Of a stretch of 52,883 bases of DNA, positions 24,069 through 34,375 are shown piece after piece. Made by a program: the position numbers and the translations under genes. Under the pieces are notes generated by a model. The model saw nothing but the letters and a program-made list of their open reading frames with translations, was not told where the DNA came from and made no database searches. Position 1 is the first letter of the stretch, and each line of letters starts with the position of its first letter. The stretch lies in contig NZ_FQVI01000018.1 in assembly GCF_900129135.1 (NCBI RefSeq), positions 42,718 through 95,600 of the forward strand, in the 5' to 3' direction. The stretch comes from Lactonifactor longoviformis DSM 17459 (lineage in GTDB: Bacteria; Bacillota; Clostridia; Lachnospirales; Lachnospiraceae).

Positions 24069-26186
24069 ATGAAGCAGTACAAAGCCCGTGACAAGATCAC
24101 GCAGAAAATGAGCCGCGACGGGGCTATCGAGATAAACGCGGCGACAGGGAAACAAAAGCGTATCAGCAAACGGGCGCGGGAAGCTGCCTTACTGAAAACG
24201 CCGGAGCAACAGGCAGCACAAGACGCACAGGCAGCGCAGCCCATACCGGGCAATCCCGCGCCGGACATATCCCCCAATGCGCCGCCCCTGCCCCATGCGC
24301 CGGGGACGGAAGCCGCACAGGACACGGGAACCGCCGAGCGCGTCTTAGAGCATATCGACGGGGCGCACACCCGCAGAGCCAGCAAAAAGGCGGCACGGAA
24401 AGCACAGGCAGAAGCAGAAAGCCGCGCCCGCACTTCCCGGCTGCAATTCACCGAGGAAGAACGGGCAACGCCGGAGCTGGAAAAGTATATCAAGAAATCC
24501 GACAAAGCCGCTGACAGGCTGGACGAAGCAAGGGCGAAAATCCCAAAGGAAAAGAAACTTGTGGGGGAGCGTACCTTTGACGAAGCCACCGGGAAAGGCA
24601 AGACCCGCCTGCGCTTCGAGGAACGGGAAAAGCCCATGAACGGCGGCAAAGACCATAAAAACCCGTTATCCCGCCCCGCGCAGGAAGCGGGTATTTTCGT
24701 CCATAACAAGGTACATTCCGTGGAAAAGGACAATTCCGGCGTGGAGGGTGCGCACAAATCCGAGGAAACCGCCGAAAAAGCCGCGAAGTACGGGGCGCGG
24801 AAAGTCAAGGAGGGCTACCGCAGCCACAAGCTCAAACCCTACCGGGCGGCGGCAAAGGCTGAAAAGGCGGCGCAGAAAGCAAACGCCAACTATCTCTACC
24901 AAAAGGCACTCCATGACAACCCGCAGATCGCCGCGTCAAATCCATTCTCCCGGTATATGCAGAAGCAGCGTATCAAAAAGCAGTATGCAAAGTCTGTCAA
25001 GGCACAGGGCGCAAAGTCTGTCAAGAACGCAGCGGAGAACACAAGAAAAGCCGCCAAAAAGACCGCCGAGGGAACCAAAAAGGCAATCGCATTTGTGGGG
25101 CGACACCCGGCGGGCGTATGTATCGCCATAGGTGCGCTGCTGCTTTTCATTATGATTTCTTCCGCATTATCTTCTTGTGGAGCTATGTTTTCCGGCATGA
25201 TTAACGGCATTGTCGGGACTTCCTACACGTCGGAGGACGCGGATTTAGTCGCCGTGGAAAACAACTATGCGGCACTGGAAACGGACTTGCAGCGCAGGAT
25301 TGACAATATCGAGCGCGACAACCCCGGCTATGACGAGTACCGCTATGACCTTGACAGTATCGGGCATAACCCCCATGAATTAGCGTCCTATCTGACCGCG
25401 CTTTTACAGACCTACACCCCGGCAACCGCACAGGCAGAAATACAGCGTATCTTTGAACTTCAATATACCCTCACTCTGACGGAGGAAGTGGAAATACGTT
25501 ACCGCACAGAAACAAGCACAGACCCGGACACCGGGGAAACCACCACCGAGGAAGTCCCCTATGAGTATTTTATCCTCAATATCAAGCTGGAGAACAAGCT
25601 CATATCCGAGCTTGCGCCGGGACTGCTTACCCCGGAGCAGCTTGAAATGTTCCGGGTGTACTTGGAAACCAGCGGAAACAAGCCCCTTATTTTCGGCGGC
25701 GGTTCCCCGGACGGGAACCCGTCGGAGGATTTAAGCGGGGTGCAGCTTGTAAACGGCACACGCCCCGGAAATACCGCCGTGGTAGACCGGGCAAAGTCAC
25801 AGGTAGGCAATGTAGGGGGACAGCCCTATTGGAGCTGGTACGGCTTCAACAGCCGCGTGGAATGGTGCGCCTGTTTCGTTTCATGGTGCTACAATCAAGC
25901 CGGGAAAAGCGAGCCGCGCTTTGCCGCGTGCCAGTCACAGGGCGTACCGTGGTTCCAGTCACGGGGGCAATGGGGCGCGAGGGGCTATGAGAATATCGCC
26001 CCCGGCGACGCGATCTTTTTTGACTGGGACGGGGACGGGAGCGCAGACCATGTGGGGCTTGTAATCGGCACGGACGGGCAGCGCGTTTACACCGTCGAGG
26101 GCAATTCCGGCGACGCTTGCAAGATAAAAAGCTACCCCCTTGACTATGGCTGTATCAAAGGGTACGGCTTGATGAATTGGAACTGA
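24069..26186 (+). CDS. CD1108 family mobile-element protein with CHAP hydrolase domain
   Basis: A 705-residue protein. Residues 1-345 are hydrophilic and rich in Ala, Lys and Glu. One transmembrane helix follows (GVCIAIGALLLFIMISSALS, about residue 347). The extracellular C-terminus ends in a CHAP/NlpC-like amidase (WCACFVSWCYNQAG near residue 600 with the catalytic Cys, and DHVGLVIGTDG with the catalytic His). It probably cuts peptidoglycan to let the channel cross the wall, a VirB1-like job, while the membrane-anchored part may play a VirB8-like role. Confidence 0.92.
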   Translation: MKQYKARDKITQKMSRDGAIEINAATGKQKRISKRAREAALLKTPEQQAAQDAQAAQPIPGNPAPDISPNAPPLPHAPGTEAAQDTGTAERVLEHIDGAHTRRASKKAARKAQAEAESRARTSRLQFTEEERATPELEKYIKKSDKAADRLDEARAKIPKEKKLVGERTFDEATGKGKTRLRFEEREKPMNGGKDHKNPLSRPAQEAGIFVHNKVHSVEKDNSGVEGAHKSEETAEKAAKYGARKVKEGYRSHKLKPYRAAAKAEKAAQKANANYLYQKALHDNPQIAASNPFSRYMQKQRIKKQYAKSVKAQGAKSVKNAAENTRKAAKKTAEGTKKAIAFVGRHPAGVCIAIGALLLFIMISSALSSCGAMFSGMINGIVGTSYTSEDADLVAVENNYAALETDLQRRIDNIERDNPGYDEYRYDLDSIGHNPHELASYLTALLQTYTPATAQAEIQRIFELQYTLTLTEEVEIRYRTETSTDPDTGETTTEEVPYEYFILNIKLENKLISELAPGLLTPEQLEMFRVYLETSGNKPLIFGGGSPDGNPSEDLSGVQLVNGTRPGNTAVVDRAKSQVGNVGGQPYWSWYGFNSRVEWCACFVSWCYNQAGKSEPRFAACQSQGVPWFQSRGQWGARGYENIAPGDAIFFDWDGDGSADHVGLVIGTDGQRVYTVEGNSGDACKIKSYPLDYGCIKGYGLMNWN

Positions 26187-26219
26187 ACACATTTTTGACT
26201 ATGAAAGGAGTTTTACACT

Positions 26220-26489
26220 ATGGCAGCAAACAAGATTGACCGTATCAACCGGGAGATTGAAAAGACCCGCGAGAAGATCACCGAGTATCAGAACAAGCTC
26301 AAAGGGCTGGAAGCGCAGAAAACCGAAGCGGAGAATTTGCAGATCGTCCAGCTTGTGCGCTCTATGCGGCTTTCCCCGCAGGAGCTTACCGCCATGCTGC
26401 AAAACGGGGCAATCCCCGGCATGACCCCCGCGCCCGCTTCTTACGGCGCAGACAACGACGAACAGGAGGAAAACGAAGATGAAGAATAA
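26220..26489 (+). CDS. DUF4315 family protein
   Basis: An 89-residue protein. An N-terminal coiled coil (MAANKIDRINREIEKTREKI ... LEAQKTEAENLQI) is followed by the conserved VRSMRLSPQELTAMLQNG and an acidic tail. This fits DUF4315, which always accompanies the channel genes in Tn1549-like ICEs. AAAGGAG precedes the start. It overlaps the DUF4366 gene by 11 bases. The role in conjugation is unknown. Confidence 0.88.
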   Translation: MAANKIDRINREIEKTREKITEYQNKLKGLEAQKTEAENLQIVQLVRSMRLSPQELTAMLQNGAIPGMTPAPASYGADNDEQEENEDEE

Positions 26490-27186
26490 GAAAACCCTTA
26501 AAATGCTTTTGACCCTTTGCGCCGCCCTTATCCTCATGGGCGGCTTTTCCGTCACCGCCTACGCGCAGACCCCGGAGGGACAGGACGATGCGACCGACGA
26601 CAGCGGCGTTGTCTACGAGGAACCCGAAAAGGAAGAACCCCTCACCCCGGACGGGAACGCGACGCTGGTTGACGATTTCGGCGGCAACAAGCAGCTTATC
26701 ACCGTGACGACCAAAAACGGCAATTATTTTTATATCCTCATTGACCGGGACGACGAGGGCGAGAACACCGTGCATTTCCTCAATCAAGTGGACGAAGCCG
26801 ACCTCATGGCACTCATGGAGGACGGGAACACCACCACGGAGCCGCCCGCAGTCTGCAACTGTACGGAGAAATGCGAAGCCGGGAAAGTAAATGTGAGCTG
26901 CCCCGTCTGCAAGGACAACATGACCGCTTGCAGCGGCAAGGAAGCGGAGCCGGAACCCGACGAGCCGGAGGAACCAAAGGAGAAGAAAACAGGCACGGGC
27001 GGGCTGCTGCTCTTTCTGATCGTCGCCATTGCCGGGGGCGGCGGTGCGTTCTACTACTTTAAGGTTATGAAGCCGAAGCAGGACGTAAAGGGCGGCACTG
27101 ACCTTGACGATTTCGATTTTGACGATTACGACGAGGACGAGCCGGAACCCGACGACGACGGGGGAACGGAGGACGAGGAAGCATGA
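26479..27186 (+). CDS. DUF4366 family surface protein
   Basis: A 235-residue exported, membrane-anchored protein. A signal peptide (KMLLTLCAALILMGGFSVTAYA) is followed by the conserved DUF4366 region FYILIDRDDEGENTVHFLNQVDE and a Cys-rich segment (VCNCTEKCEAG ... CPVC). A C-terminal transmembrane helix (GLLLFLIVAIAGGGGAFYYF) and an acidic cytoplasmic tail complete it. It probably forms part of the outer face of the mating apparatus. Confidence 0.88.
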   Translation: MKNKKTLKMLLTLCAALILMGGFSVTAYAQTPEGQDDATDDSGVVYEEPEKEEPLTPDGNATLVDDFGGNKQLITVTTKNGNYFYILIDRDDEGENTVHFLNQVDEADLMALMEDGNTTTEPPAVCNCTEKCEAGKVNVSCPVCKDNMTACSGKEAEPEPDEPEEPKEKKTGTGGLLLFLIVAIAGGGGAFYYFKVMKPKQDVKGGTDLDDFDFDDYDEDEPEPDDDGGTEDEEA

Positions 27187-27368
27187 CCCTGTTCACCGAC
27201 AACCCCTTAGAAAGAATGATGATACAGAAACCGGGCGACGGGCGGCGTGGGAAACCGCCGCCCGCTTCCATTCCCCCGCGCTGCAAGGGCTGTCCCTACA
27301 ACCGGGAGCCGCCCTGCGTGGGGTACTGTATCAGAAAGCTGACGGAAAAGAAAAACACGGGAAAATGA
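27183..27368 (+). CDS. Small Cys-rich ICE protein
   Basis: A 61-residue protein with the pattern CKGCPYNREPPCVGYC, a probable small zinc-binding knuckle. Its ATG overlaps the DUF4366 stop by 4 bases, and it lies just before topB, so it is translated within the transfer operon. Similar small genes sit at this place in related elements. The function is unknown. Confidence 0.65.
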   Translation: MTLFTDNPLERMMIQKPGDGRRGKPPPASIPPRCKGCPYNREPPCVGYCIRKLTEKKNTGK

Positions 27369-27383
27369 AAGGAGGAATTTTTA

Positions 27384-29480
27384 TTGACTTCACATAGATT
27401 AGTCATTGCAGAAAAGCCCAGCGTCGCGGCAAGTATCGCCGCCGCGCTTGGGGTAAAAGAAAAAAAAGACGGATATATCGAGGGCGGGGGCTACCTCATT
27501 TCTTGGTGTGTCGGTCATTTGGTGGAGCTTGCGGACGCTGCCGCCTACGGGGAGCAGTATAAAAAATGGAGCTATGAGAGCTTACCCATTCTGCCGGAGG
27601 AATGGCAGTACACCGTTGCCGCCGACAAAGAGAAGCAGTTCAAGATATTAAAAGAGCTTATGCACCGCGCCGACGTTTCCGAAGTGGTGAACGCCTGTGA
27701 CGCTGGGCGCGAGGGGGAATTGATTTTCCGCTTTGTGTACGACGTGGCAAAATGTAACAAGCCTATGCGCCGCTTGTGGATTTCCTCAATGGAGGACGCG
27801 ACGATCAAGGCGGGCTTTGCAGACCTTAAAGACGGGCGGGACTATGACGCGCTCTATGCTTCCGCATTGTGCCGCGCAAAAGCCGACTGGATTATCGGTA
27901 TCAACGCAACGCGGCTTTTCTCCTGCCTGTATCACAAGACCTTGAACGTGGGGCGGGTACAGACTCCCACACTGAAAATGCTGGTTGACCGGGGCGAAGC
28001 GATCTCCCATTTCAAGAAAGAAAAATATTACCATGTGCGGCTTGGCTTCTCCGGCGCGGAAGCCGTAAACGAGAGGATTTCAGACAAGGGGAAAGCCGAC
28101 GCGCTGAAAGCTGCTTGTGAAGCGGAAACGGCGGTATGTATTTCCCTCACCAAAGAGAAAAAGACCGCCGCCCCGCCGAGGTTATTTGACCTCACTTCCT
28201 TACAGCGGGAAGCCAATAAAATCTACGGCTACACGGCGAAGCAGACACTTGACCTTGCACAGACCTTGTATGAAAAGCGGCTGCTTACTTATCCCCGGAC
28301 AGACAGCGCATTTCTTACGGACGATATGGAGGACACGGCGGCAAAGACTGTTACCATGCTGTCCGGGAAACTCCCCTTTATGGAGGGCGCGGAGTTTACC
28401 CCGGACGTTTCCCGGACGCTTGACAGCAGCAAGGTTTCAGACCACCACGCCATTATCCCCACTATGGAGCTTGCAAAGACCGACCCTGCCGCCCTGCCGG
28501 AAAGTGAACGGAATATCCTCACCCTTGCCGGGGCGCGTCTTATTTTTGCTGCCGCCGAGCCGCATATCTTTGAAGCGGTCACGGCGGTTTTCTCATGCGC
28601 CGGTACGGAGTTTACGGCGCGGGGAAAGACAGTGCTTGCGGGCGGCTGGAAAGACCTTGAACGCCGCTACCGGGCGACCTTAAAGGGCAAGCCCGATCCG
28701 GAGGATATGGAGGAAGAAAACACCCTGCCGGAGCTTTCCGAGGGACAGACCTTTGAAAGCCCCACGGCAAAGGTGACAGAGCATTTCACAACGCCGCCGA
28801 AGCCCCACAACGAAGCAACTTTGCTTTCGGCAATGGAACGCGCCGGGAACGGGGACACCAACCCGGACGCGGAACGCCGGGGGCTTGGCACACCCGCCAC
28901 CCGCGCCGCTGTCATTGAAAAGCTGGTGAAGTCCGGCTTTGCAGAAAGAAAGGGAAAGCAGCTTATCCCCACGCAGAACGGAGCCGCCCTTGTGTCTGTC
29001 CTGCCGGATATGCTGACTTCCCCGCAGCTTACCGCCGAATGGGAAAACAATCTGACGCAGATCGCAAAGGGAGCCGCCGACGCTGGGGACTTCATGCAGC
29101 GCATTGAAGCTATGATGCGGGAGCTGGTAAAGGAGAACACCGCCGCCGACAAAAGCAAGGCAGTTTTCACGGGTGGGGAAGAAAAGCCCTCTGTCGGGAA
29201 ATGCCCCCGTTGTGGTAGCCCCGTCCATGAGGGAAAGAAAAATTTCTACTGTTCTAACCGGGATTGCGCCTTTACCATGTGGAAAAACGACCGTTTCTTT
29301 GAGGAAAGGAAAGTTGCCTTTACCCCGAAGATTGCCGCCGCCCTCTTAAAATCCGGCAAGGCAAATGTCAAGGGCTTGTATTCCCCGAAAACAGGCAAAA
29401 CCTATGACGGAACCGTTGTTTTAGCTGATACGGGCGGGAAGTATGTCAACTACAAGATTGAGCTACCGAAGAAAAAATAA
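27384..29480 (+). CDS. topB: DNA topoisomerase III
   Basis: A 698-residue type IA topoisomerase. The TOPRIM domain begins HRLVIAEKPSVAASIAAALG and includes the acidic cluster ACDAGREGELIF. The catalytic tyrosine is Y303 in LLTYPRTDSAFLTDDM. A C-terminal zinc ribbon (GKCPRCGSPVHEGKKNFYC) closes the protein. Topoisomerases of this type are part of the Tn1549 transfer region and probably resolve DNA tangles during strand transfer or replication. Translation starts at a TTG (27384) preceded by AAAGGAGGA. Confidence 0.95.
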   Translation: MTSHRLVIAEKPSVAASIAAALGVKEKKDGYIEGGGYLISWCVGHLVELADAAAYGEQYKKWSYESLPILPEEWQYTVAADKEKQFKILKELMHRADVSEVVNACDAGREGELIFRFVYDVAKCNKPMRRLWISSMEDATIKAGFADLKDGRDYDALYASALCRAKADWIIGINATRLFSCLYHKTLNVGRVQTPTLKMLVDRGEAISHFKKEKYYHVRLGFSGAEAVNERISDKGKADALKAACEAETAVCISLTKEKKTAAPPRLFDLTSLQREANKIYGYTAKQTLDLAQTLYEKRLLTYPRTDSAFLTDDMEDTAAKTVTMLSGKLPFMEGAEFTPDVSRTLDSSKVSDHHAIIPTMELAKTDPAALPESERNILTLAGARLIFAAAEPHIFEAVTAVFSCAGTEFTARGKTVLAGGWKDLERRYRATLKGKPDPEDMEEENTLPELSEGQTFESPTAKVTEHFTTPPKPHNEATLLSAMERAGNGDTNPDAERRGLGTPATRAAVIEKLVKSGFAERKGKQLIPTQNGAALVSVLPDMLTSPQLTAEWENNLTQIAKGAADAGDFMQRIEAMMRELVKENTAADKSKAVFTGGEEKPSVGKCPRCGSPVHEGKKNFYCSNRDCAFTMWKNDRFFEERKVAFTPKIAAALLKSGKANVKGLYSPKTGKTYDGTVVLADTGGKYVNYKIELPKKK

Positions 29481-29484
29481 GTTC

Positions 29485-29586
29485 CGTAGCAAGCATAGGA
29501 AAAGAGTACCCTTTTCCGTAAATCCCCTTTCGACGCTGACGCGCCGGACGGGGATTTTGCTTGTTGGGAAGTGTCCCAAACCCTCT
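29485..29586 (+). repeat. Multi-hairpin element, copy A (inverted partner at 38641)
   Basis: A 36-bp block (29485-29520) and a 30-bp block (29557-29586) are identical, inverted, to blocks at 38697-38732 and 38641-38670. Each copy has GGAAAAG/CTTTTCC and TTGGGA/TCCCAA hairpins and an outer CAAGCA/TGCTTG pairing. The centre differs in sequence but stays palindromic (AATCCCC/GGGGATT here, TTTCTG/CAGAAA in copy B). It lies between topB and the polyvalent protein gene. Confidence 0.75.
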
Positions 29587-29693
29587 TGAAAAAATAAAAA
29601 TCTTGGCAGAAAGCGCGGGTGCAGCGCAGCATACCGGGAAACAATAAAAAGGGCAGCTTCCGTAACGCTGCCGTAAAAGAAAGGAGAAAACGA

Positions 29694-32600
29694 ATGAGCG
29701 AAACATTTTCAGTTTTAATTGACAGCCGCAACCGCTTTGAAACCGGGCAGCCGGGCGGCGAATGGCTTTCCATGCCGACTACCAGGTCACAGCTTCACGC
29801 GGCTATGAAAAGCGTCGGCATTACAGCGGATAACCCGCAGGATTTTTTCATCAATGGCTTTTCCAATACAGAAGCCTACCCTTTTGACGTGCCGCTTTCC
29901 GTGGTACAGGGCAGCACCATTGACGAGCTGAATTATTTGGGGAAGCTCTTGGAAATGCAGGGCGACGGCGACCGGGATAAATTCACGGCGGCGGTAACGC
30001 TGGGGGAACACGCCGGGAGCATGAAAGACCTTATCAACCTTGCGCAAAACCTTGACTGTTACTGGATATACCCCACTGTCCGAACCGAAGCCGACTATGG
30101 CTATTACCTCATTGACGAGCTGGACGAATTGGAGCTGCCCGAAGAAGCAAAGAAGTATTTCAAGTACGAGGAATACGGGCGGGACGCTGTAAAGAAAGAC
30201 CGGGGACAGTTTACCGAGCAGGGCTATATCTACAACAACGGCAACACTTTTTCACAGTGGTACAACGGGCGCGAAAGCGACATACCAAAGGAATACAAGG
30301 TAATGAGTTTCCCGGAGCCGGAACGTCCCGCCCCGGATAAGCTGGAAAAGGACGAAGCCGCGCCGGAGCAGGAGGAACCCCAGCCGGGAACGCCGACAGG
30401 TTCCCCGCCACCGCCGCGCCCGGTCAACCCGATCATTCTCACCGCCGACAAGCCCGCTGAAAAGCTGAAAGAGATCACAGACCGCTTGGAGCAGGGTATC
30501 ACGGAATTGTTTGACAGCGAACGCTACAAGGAATATCTGCAAGTCATGTCAAAGTTCCATAATTACAGCTTCAACAATACGCTGCTGATCGCCATGCAGA
30601 AGCCCGACGCTTCCCTTATCGCCGGATTTAACGCATGGAAAAATAACTTTGGACGGAACGTAATGCGCGGGGAAAAAGGCATACGCATACTTGCCCCGTC
30701 GCCGTATAAAATCCGGCAGGAGGTAGAGAAGAAAGACCCGCAGACGGGAAAGACGGTGATCGGCAAAGACGGGAAGCCCGTCACGGAAACAAAGGAAATC
30801 CAAATCCCCGCCTATAAAGTCGTCGCCGTTTTTGACGTGTCGCAGACCGAGGGGCGGGAGCTTCCCAGCCTTTCCGCAAACGAGCTGACCGGGGACGTGG
30901 AAAAATACGAGGATTTTTTCGCCGCACTGGAAAAGACCTCTCCCGTGCCTATGGGCTTTGAGAAGATCGAGGGGACAGCACACGGCTACTACCACTTGGA
31001 GGAAAAACGCATTGCCATAGACGAGGGAATGAGCGAGCTTCAGAACCTAAAGACCGCTATCCATGAGATCGCCCATGCGAAGCTGCACGACATTGACTTA
31101 AACGCCCCGCAGGAGGAACAGCCGGACAGACCCGACCGACGCACCCGTGAGGTTCAGGCGGAAAGTGTCGCTTATACGGTATGCCAGCACTACGGGCTTG
31201 ACACGTCCGACTATTCCTTTGGGTACGTCGCCGGGTGGAGCAGCGGGCGGGAGCTTGCGGAGCTGAAAAGTTCCCTTGAAACAATCCGCGCCACCGCCGC
31301 CGAGATCATCAACAGCATTGACGGACACTTTGCGGAGCTGCAAAAAGAACGGGAAGCCGCAAAAGCACAGGAAGCGGAAAAAGAGCCGACACCCGACCTT
31401 GCCGCAGAGCCGACCGTCACAATCCTTTGGAGCGAGAGCAGCCAGCTACGGGAGGGCGAAACAATCCCCCTGTCCCGTGCAAATACCCTTATCGCAGAAT
31501 TGGACGAAGCGAACCTTGCAAGCCCCGGTTACGACAAGACCGCTTTCCGTATTGATTATGTGATGAACGGGACAGCCGACCACTACGAGGGGCGACAGGA
31601 CTTGGGCGACGGGGACGGTTCCCTTGTGGAGCATATCGAACAGTACCATACCTATTATCTGAACGATAAAGAATGGGAAAATTACCTTTTGCGCAACGAG
31701 GGCAGGGAAGCACTGGAAGCCGACAAGGAACACCGAGCAATGCTGCTGAATGAGTTTATCCCCTATCTGAAACTGCATTGTAATTTATCCGAAATGGAAC
31801 GTATCGCCGGGGAAGCCCTGCAAGCTGGGGACGATCTGACACCTACGGAAACCGCCTACCATACCGCCATACAAGCCTATGTTGCCGAGTGCCGGGGGCT
31901 TGTCAATCAAGGCGAATATAACTTGCCGCCCGTCCCCCAGCTTAGGGATTTTGACGTGGAGCTGGAAGCCTACAAGGAACACGTCAAGGAGGAAATCGCA
32001 CAGGAAGCGGCAGACGCGGGAATGACGGTTGAAGAATACGCCGCCAACGGGTACGAGCCTTACGCCGCGCCGGAGCAGGAAACCGCACAGACCGCCGAAC
32101 CGCAGGAGCCGGGAGAACCCGAAGCACAGGAAAAGCCGCAGGAGCCGGAAAGCCCTGTTTCTGAAAAAGCAGACACGCCGGAACAGGCAGAGCCGCCCGC
32201 CGGAAAAGCAGCGCAGACTTCCACCCCGGAGCCGACGGAAACAACAGTTACATACTACCCGATCAACGAGAACGCCGCCCGCCGCGCAAAGGAAGCGATC
32301 AGCTTTTCCGATTACAAGCCCGGAAGCGCAACGGCAGAATACCGCCACTATGTAGACGAAGCCGCCGAGATTGCCGCAAGGCAGAAAAAGCGTGTTGACC
32401 CCTCTTTCCATGAAAAGATTGACGGGCTGCTTGACGCTTACGCCCGGAAGCTGGCGGCGAACATGAATAAAGGCTATGAGATCACCGCCCGCGTCCCGTC
32501 GATCATGATCGCCGGGGGAAGCAACTTCCCTGTACGCAAAAAGGAGAAGCAGAACGCCGCCGCAGATAAGAACATGGAGGAATACCGGGAGATACAGGGC

Positions 32601-34373
32601 TTGCTTGATAAAATCCGCAGTACCGGCATGGGCGGTATCAGTGCCGACGACCCCAACGCCGTTTCTAAGCTGGAAAGCAAACTTGCAAAGCTGGAACAGG
32701 CACAGGAAACCATGAAAGCGGTCAACGCCTATTACCGCAAGCATAAGACCCTTGACGGCTGCCCCCACTTATCCCCGGAACAGATCGAAAAGCTGAAAAT
32801 GTCCATGTCCGGCAGCTACCGGGCGAACCCGAAACCCTTTGAGAGCTACCAGCTATCCAACAACAACGCGGAAATCCGCAGATTAAAAAACCGCATTACC
32901 GCCCTTACCCGGAGGAAAGAGCTTGGATATGTGGGCTGGGAATTTGACGGGGGACGTGTGGAAGCCAATACAGCGGATAACCGCTTGCAGATTTTCTTTG
33001 ATGAAAAGCCGGATAAGGAAATCCGGGAGGAACTGAAAGGGAACGGCTTCCGCTATGCGCCCAGCACGGAAGCATGGCAGCGGCAGTTAAACGACAATGC
33101 GATCTATGCCGCCGATTGTATCAAGTGCATACAGCCCCTTACCGGGGAACGCCCCACCGAGTTACAGAAACGGGCAAGGCAGGAAGCCGCCGCAGAAAAA
33201 GCCGCCGCCCCGGAGCAGCCGCAGGAGGAAACACAGGGCGCGGAACCGGGGGACGCTTCCACGCCGGAAACCTTTTACAAGGTGCGGCAGAACCCATACA
33301 GCGATAGCCCGGAAAACAGCTATCTCTTGCAGGAATATGTGGCACAGGATAACGGCATGGCAAAGCTGGGGGACATTCTTTACACGGGAACCCCGGAGAA
33401 GTGCCGGGAGCTTTTGGGGAAGCTGGAAACCGGGGAGCTGACACAGGGCGACGTGAAAGACCTTTATGCAAAGGCACAGGAAGCGCAGACCGCCGCCGAG
33501 CCGGGGCAGGACGCGCCGGAGCAGACCGCCGACAAAAAAGAGCCGGACAAAGACACCTTTTCCATTTACCAGCTAAAGGACGGGGACGGTATGCGGGACT
33601 ACCATTTTGAGCCATACGACCGCTTACAGGCGGCGGGGCTTTCCGTGGAAGCGGCGAATTATAATCTGATCTATACCGCAGAGTTTACGCCGGGGACTTC
33701 CCTTGAAGATATTTATACCCGCTTTAATATCGACCATCCCAAAGATTTTAAGGGACACAGCCTTTCCGTATCGGATATAGTGGTGCTTCATCAGAACGGG
33801 GAGGACACGGCGCATTATGTTGACAGTTTCGGCTATAAGGAAGTGCCGGAGTTTTTGCAGGAGCAGACACCGCAGCTTACCCCCGACACCCGCATGACCG
33901 GGGAGCAGATCAGAACGCCACGGGGGAGCTTTTCTGTAACCGATATGACCGCCGAGCAGATGAAAGAAGCCGGGTACGGGCTTCACCATACGTCGGAGGA
34001 CGGGAAGTATCTCATTATGGGGAACGGGACACAGGCGTTTGCAGTCGCCGCAGAGCAGCCGGAAAAGGCGAACCCCTTAAAGCACGTCGAGGACGCTATC
34101 GAGCAGAACGACAACAATTTTGACGGTATCATCAACAACACCCCCACGCCTACCGCTGACGAGCTGGAAGCAAAGGCGAGAAGCGGCGAACAGATCTCCC
34201 TTGCCGAATATGCCGCAGCACTGAAAGCGGATAAGGAGCAGGGAAAGGAAAAGAAGCCGGGGAAAAAGGCTGAAAAGAAGCCCTCTATCCGGGCGCAGCT
34301 CAAAGCCGACAAGGAACGGGCGGCGCAGAAGAAACAGGCAAGGAATAAGTCACAGGACTTGGAAAGGAGCTGA
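29694..34373 (+). CDS. Polyvalent protein: ArdA-like, ArdC/metallopeptidase and YodL domains
   Basis: A 1559-residue multidomain protein. Residues 1-200 resemble antirestriction ArdA-type proteins (FSVLIDSRNRFETGQPGGEW ... WIYPTVRTEADYG). Residues of about 270-480 are ArdC-like ssDNA-binding sequence followed by an ImmA/IrrE zinc peptidase (TAIHEIAHAKLHD). Next come LPD-type polyvalent domains around 580-680, a low-complexity Glu/Pro/Ala linker, DUF3849-like sequence (ENAARRAKEAISFSDYKPGS), and near 1285 a YodL domain (FSIYQLKDGDGMRDYHFEPY) with its trailing segment. Such fusions are carried into recipients to blunt host defences. The ATG at 29694 follows AAAGGAG. Confidence 0.85.
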   Translation: MSETFSVLIDSRNRFETGQPGGEWLSMPTTRSQLHAAMKSVGITADNPQDFFINGFSNTEAYPFDVPLSVVQGSTIDELNYLGKLLEMQGDGDRDKFTAAVTLGEHAGSMKDLINLAQNLDCYWIYPTVRTEADYGYYLIDELDELELPEEAKKYFKYEEYGRDAVKKDRGQFTEQGYIYNNGNTFSQWYNGRESDIPKEYKVMSFPEPERPAPDKLEKDEAAPEQEEPQPGTPTGSPPPPRPVNPIILTADKPAEKLKEITDRLEQGITELFDSERYKEYLQVMSKFHNYSFNNTLLIAMQKPDASLIAGFNAWKNNFGRNVMRGEKGIRILAPSPYKIRQEVEKKDPQTGKTVIGKDGKPVTETKEIQIPAYKVVAVFDVSQTEGRELPSLSANELTGDVEKYEDFFAALEKTSPVPMGFEKIEGTAHGYYHLEEKRIAIDEGMSELQNLKTAIHEIAHAKLHDIDLNAPQEEQPDRPDRRTREVQAESVAYTVCQHYGLDTSDYSFGYVAGWSSGRELAELKSSLETIRATAAEIINSIDGHFAELQKEREAAKAQEAEKEPTPDLAAEPTVTILWSESSQLREGETIPLSRANTLIAELDEANLASPGYDKTAFRIDYVMNGTADHYEGRQDLGDGDGSLVEHIEQYHTYYLNDKEWENYLLRNEGREALEADKEHRAMLLNEFIPYLKLHCNLSEMERIAGEALQAGDDLTPTETAYHTAIQAYVAECRGLVNQGEYNLPPVPQLRDFDVELEAYKEHVKEEIAQEAADAGMTVEEYAANGYEPYAAPEQETAQTAEPQEPGEPEAQEKPQEPESPVSEKADTPEQAEPPAGKAAQTSTPEPTETTVTYYPINENAARRAKEAISFSDYKPGSATAEYRHYVDEAAEIAARQKKRVDPSFHEKIDGLLDAYARKLAANMNKGYEITARVPSIMIAGGSNFPVRKKEKQNAAADKNMEEYREIQGLLDKIRSTGMGGISADDPNAVSKLESKLAKLEQAQETMKAVNAYYRKHKTLDGCPHLSPEQIEKLKMSMSGSYRANPKPFESYQLSNNNAEIRRLKNRITALTRRKELGYVGWEFDGGRVEANTADNRLQIFFDEKPDKEIREELKGNGFRYAPSTEAWQRQLNDNAIYAADCIKCIQPLTGERPTELQKRARQEAAAEKAAAPEQPQEETQGAEPGDASTPETFYKVRQNPYSDSPENSYLLQEYVAQDNGMAKLGDILYTGTPEKCRELLGKLETGELTQGDVKDLYAKAQEAQTAAEPGQDAPEQTADKKEPDKDTFSIYQLKDGDGMRDYHFEPYDRLQAAGLSVEAANYNLIYTAEFTPGTSLEDIYTRFNIDHPKDFKGHSLSVSDIVVLHQNGEDTAHYVDSFGYKEVPEFLQEQTPQLTPDTRMTGEQIRTPRGSFSVTDMTAEQMKEAGYGLHHTSEDGKYLIMGNGTQAFAVAAEQPEKANPLKHVEDAIEQNDNNFDGIINNTPTPTADELEAKARSGEQISLAEYAAALKADKEQGKEKKPGKKAEKKPSIRAQLKADKERAAQKKQARNKSQDLERS

Positions 34374-34375
34374 TT

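Noticed and set aside
31785-32768. A 327-codon open frame on the minus strand
   Set aside because: It is the antisense shadow of the polyvalent protein gene, whose GC-rich third positions keep the opposite strand open. The product is Cys/Leu/Arg-rich with no domain, and no ribosome site is present.
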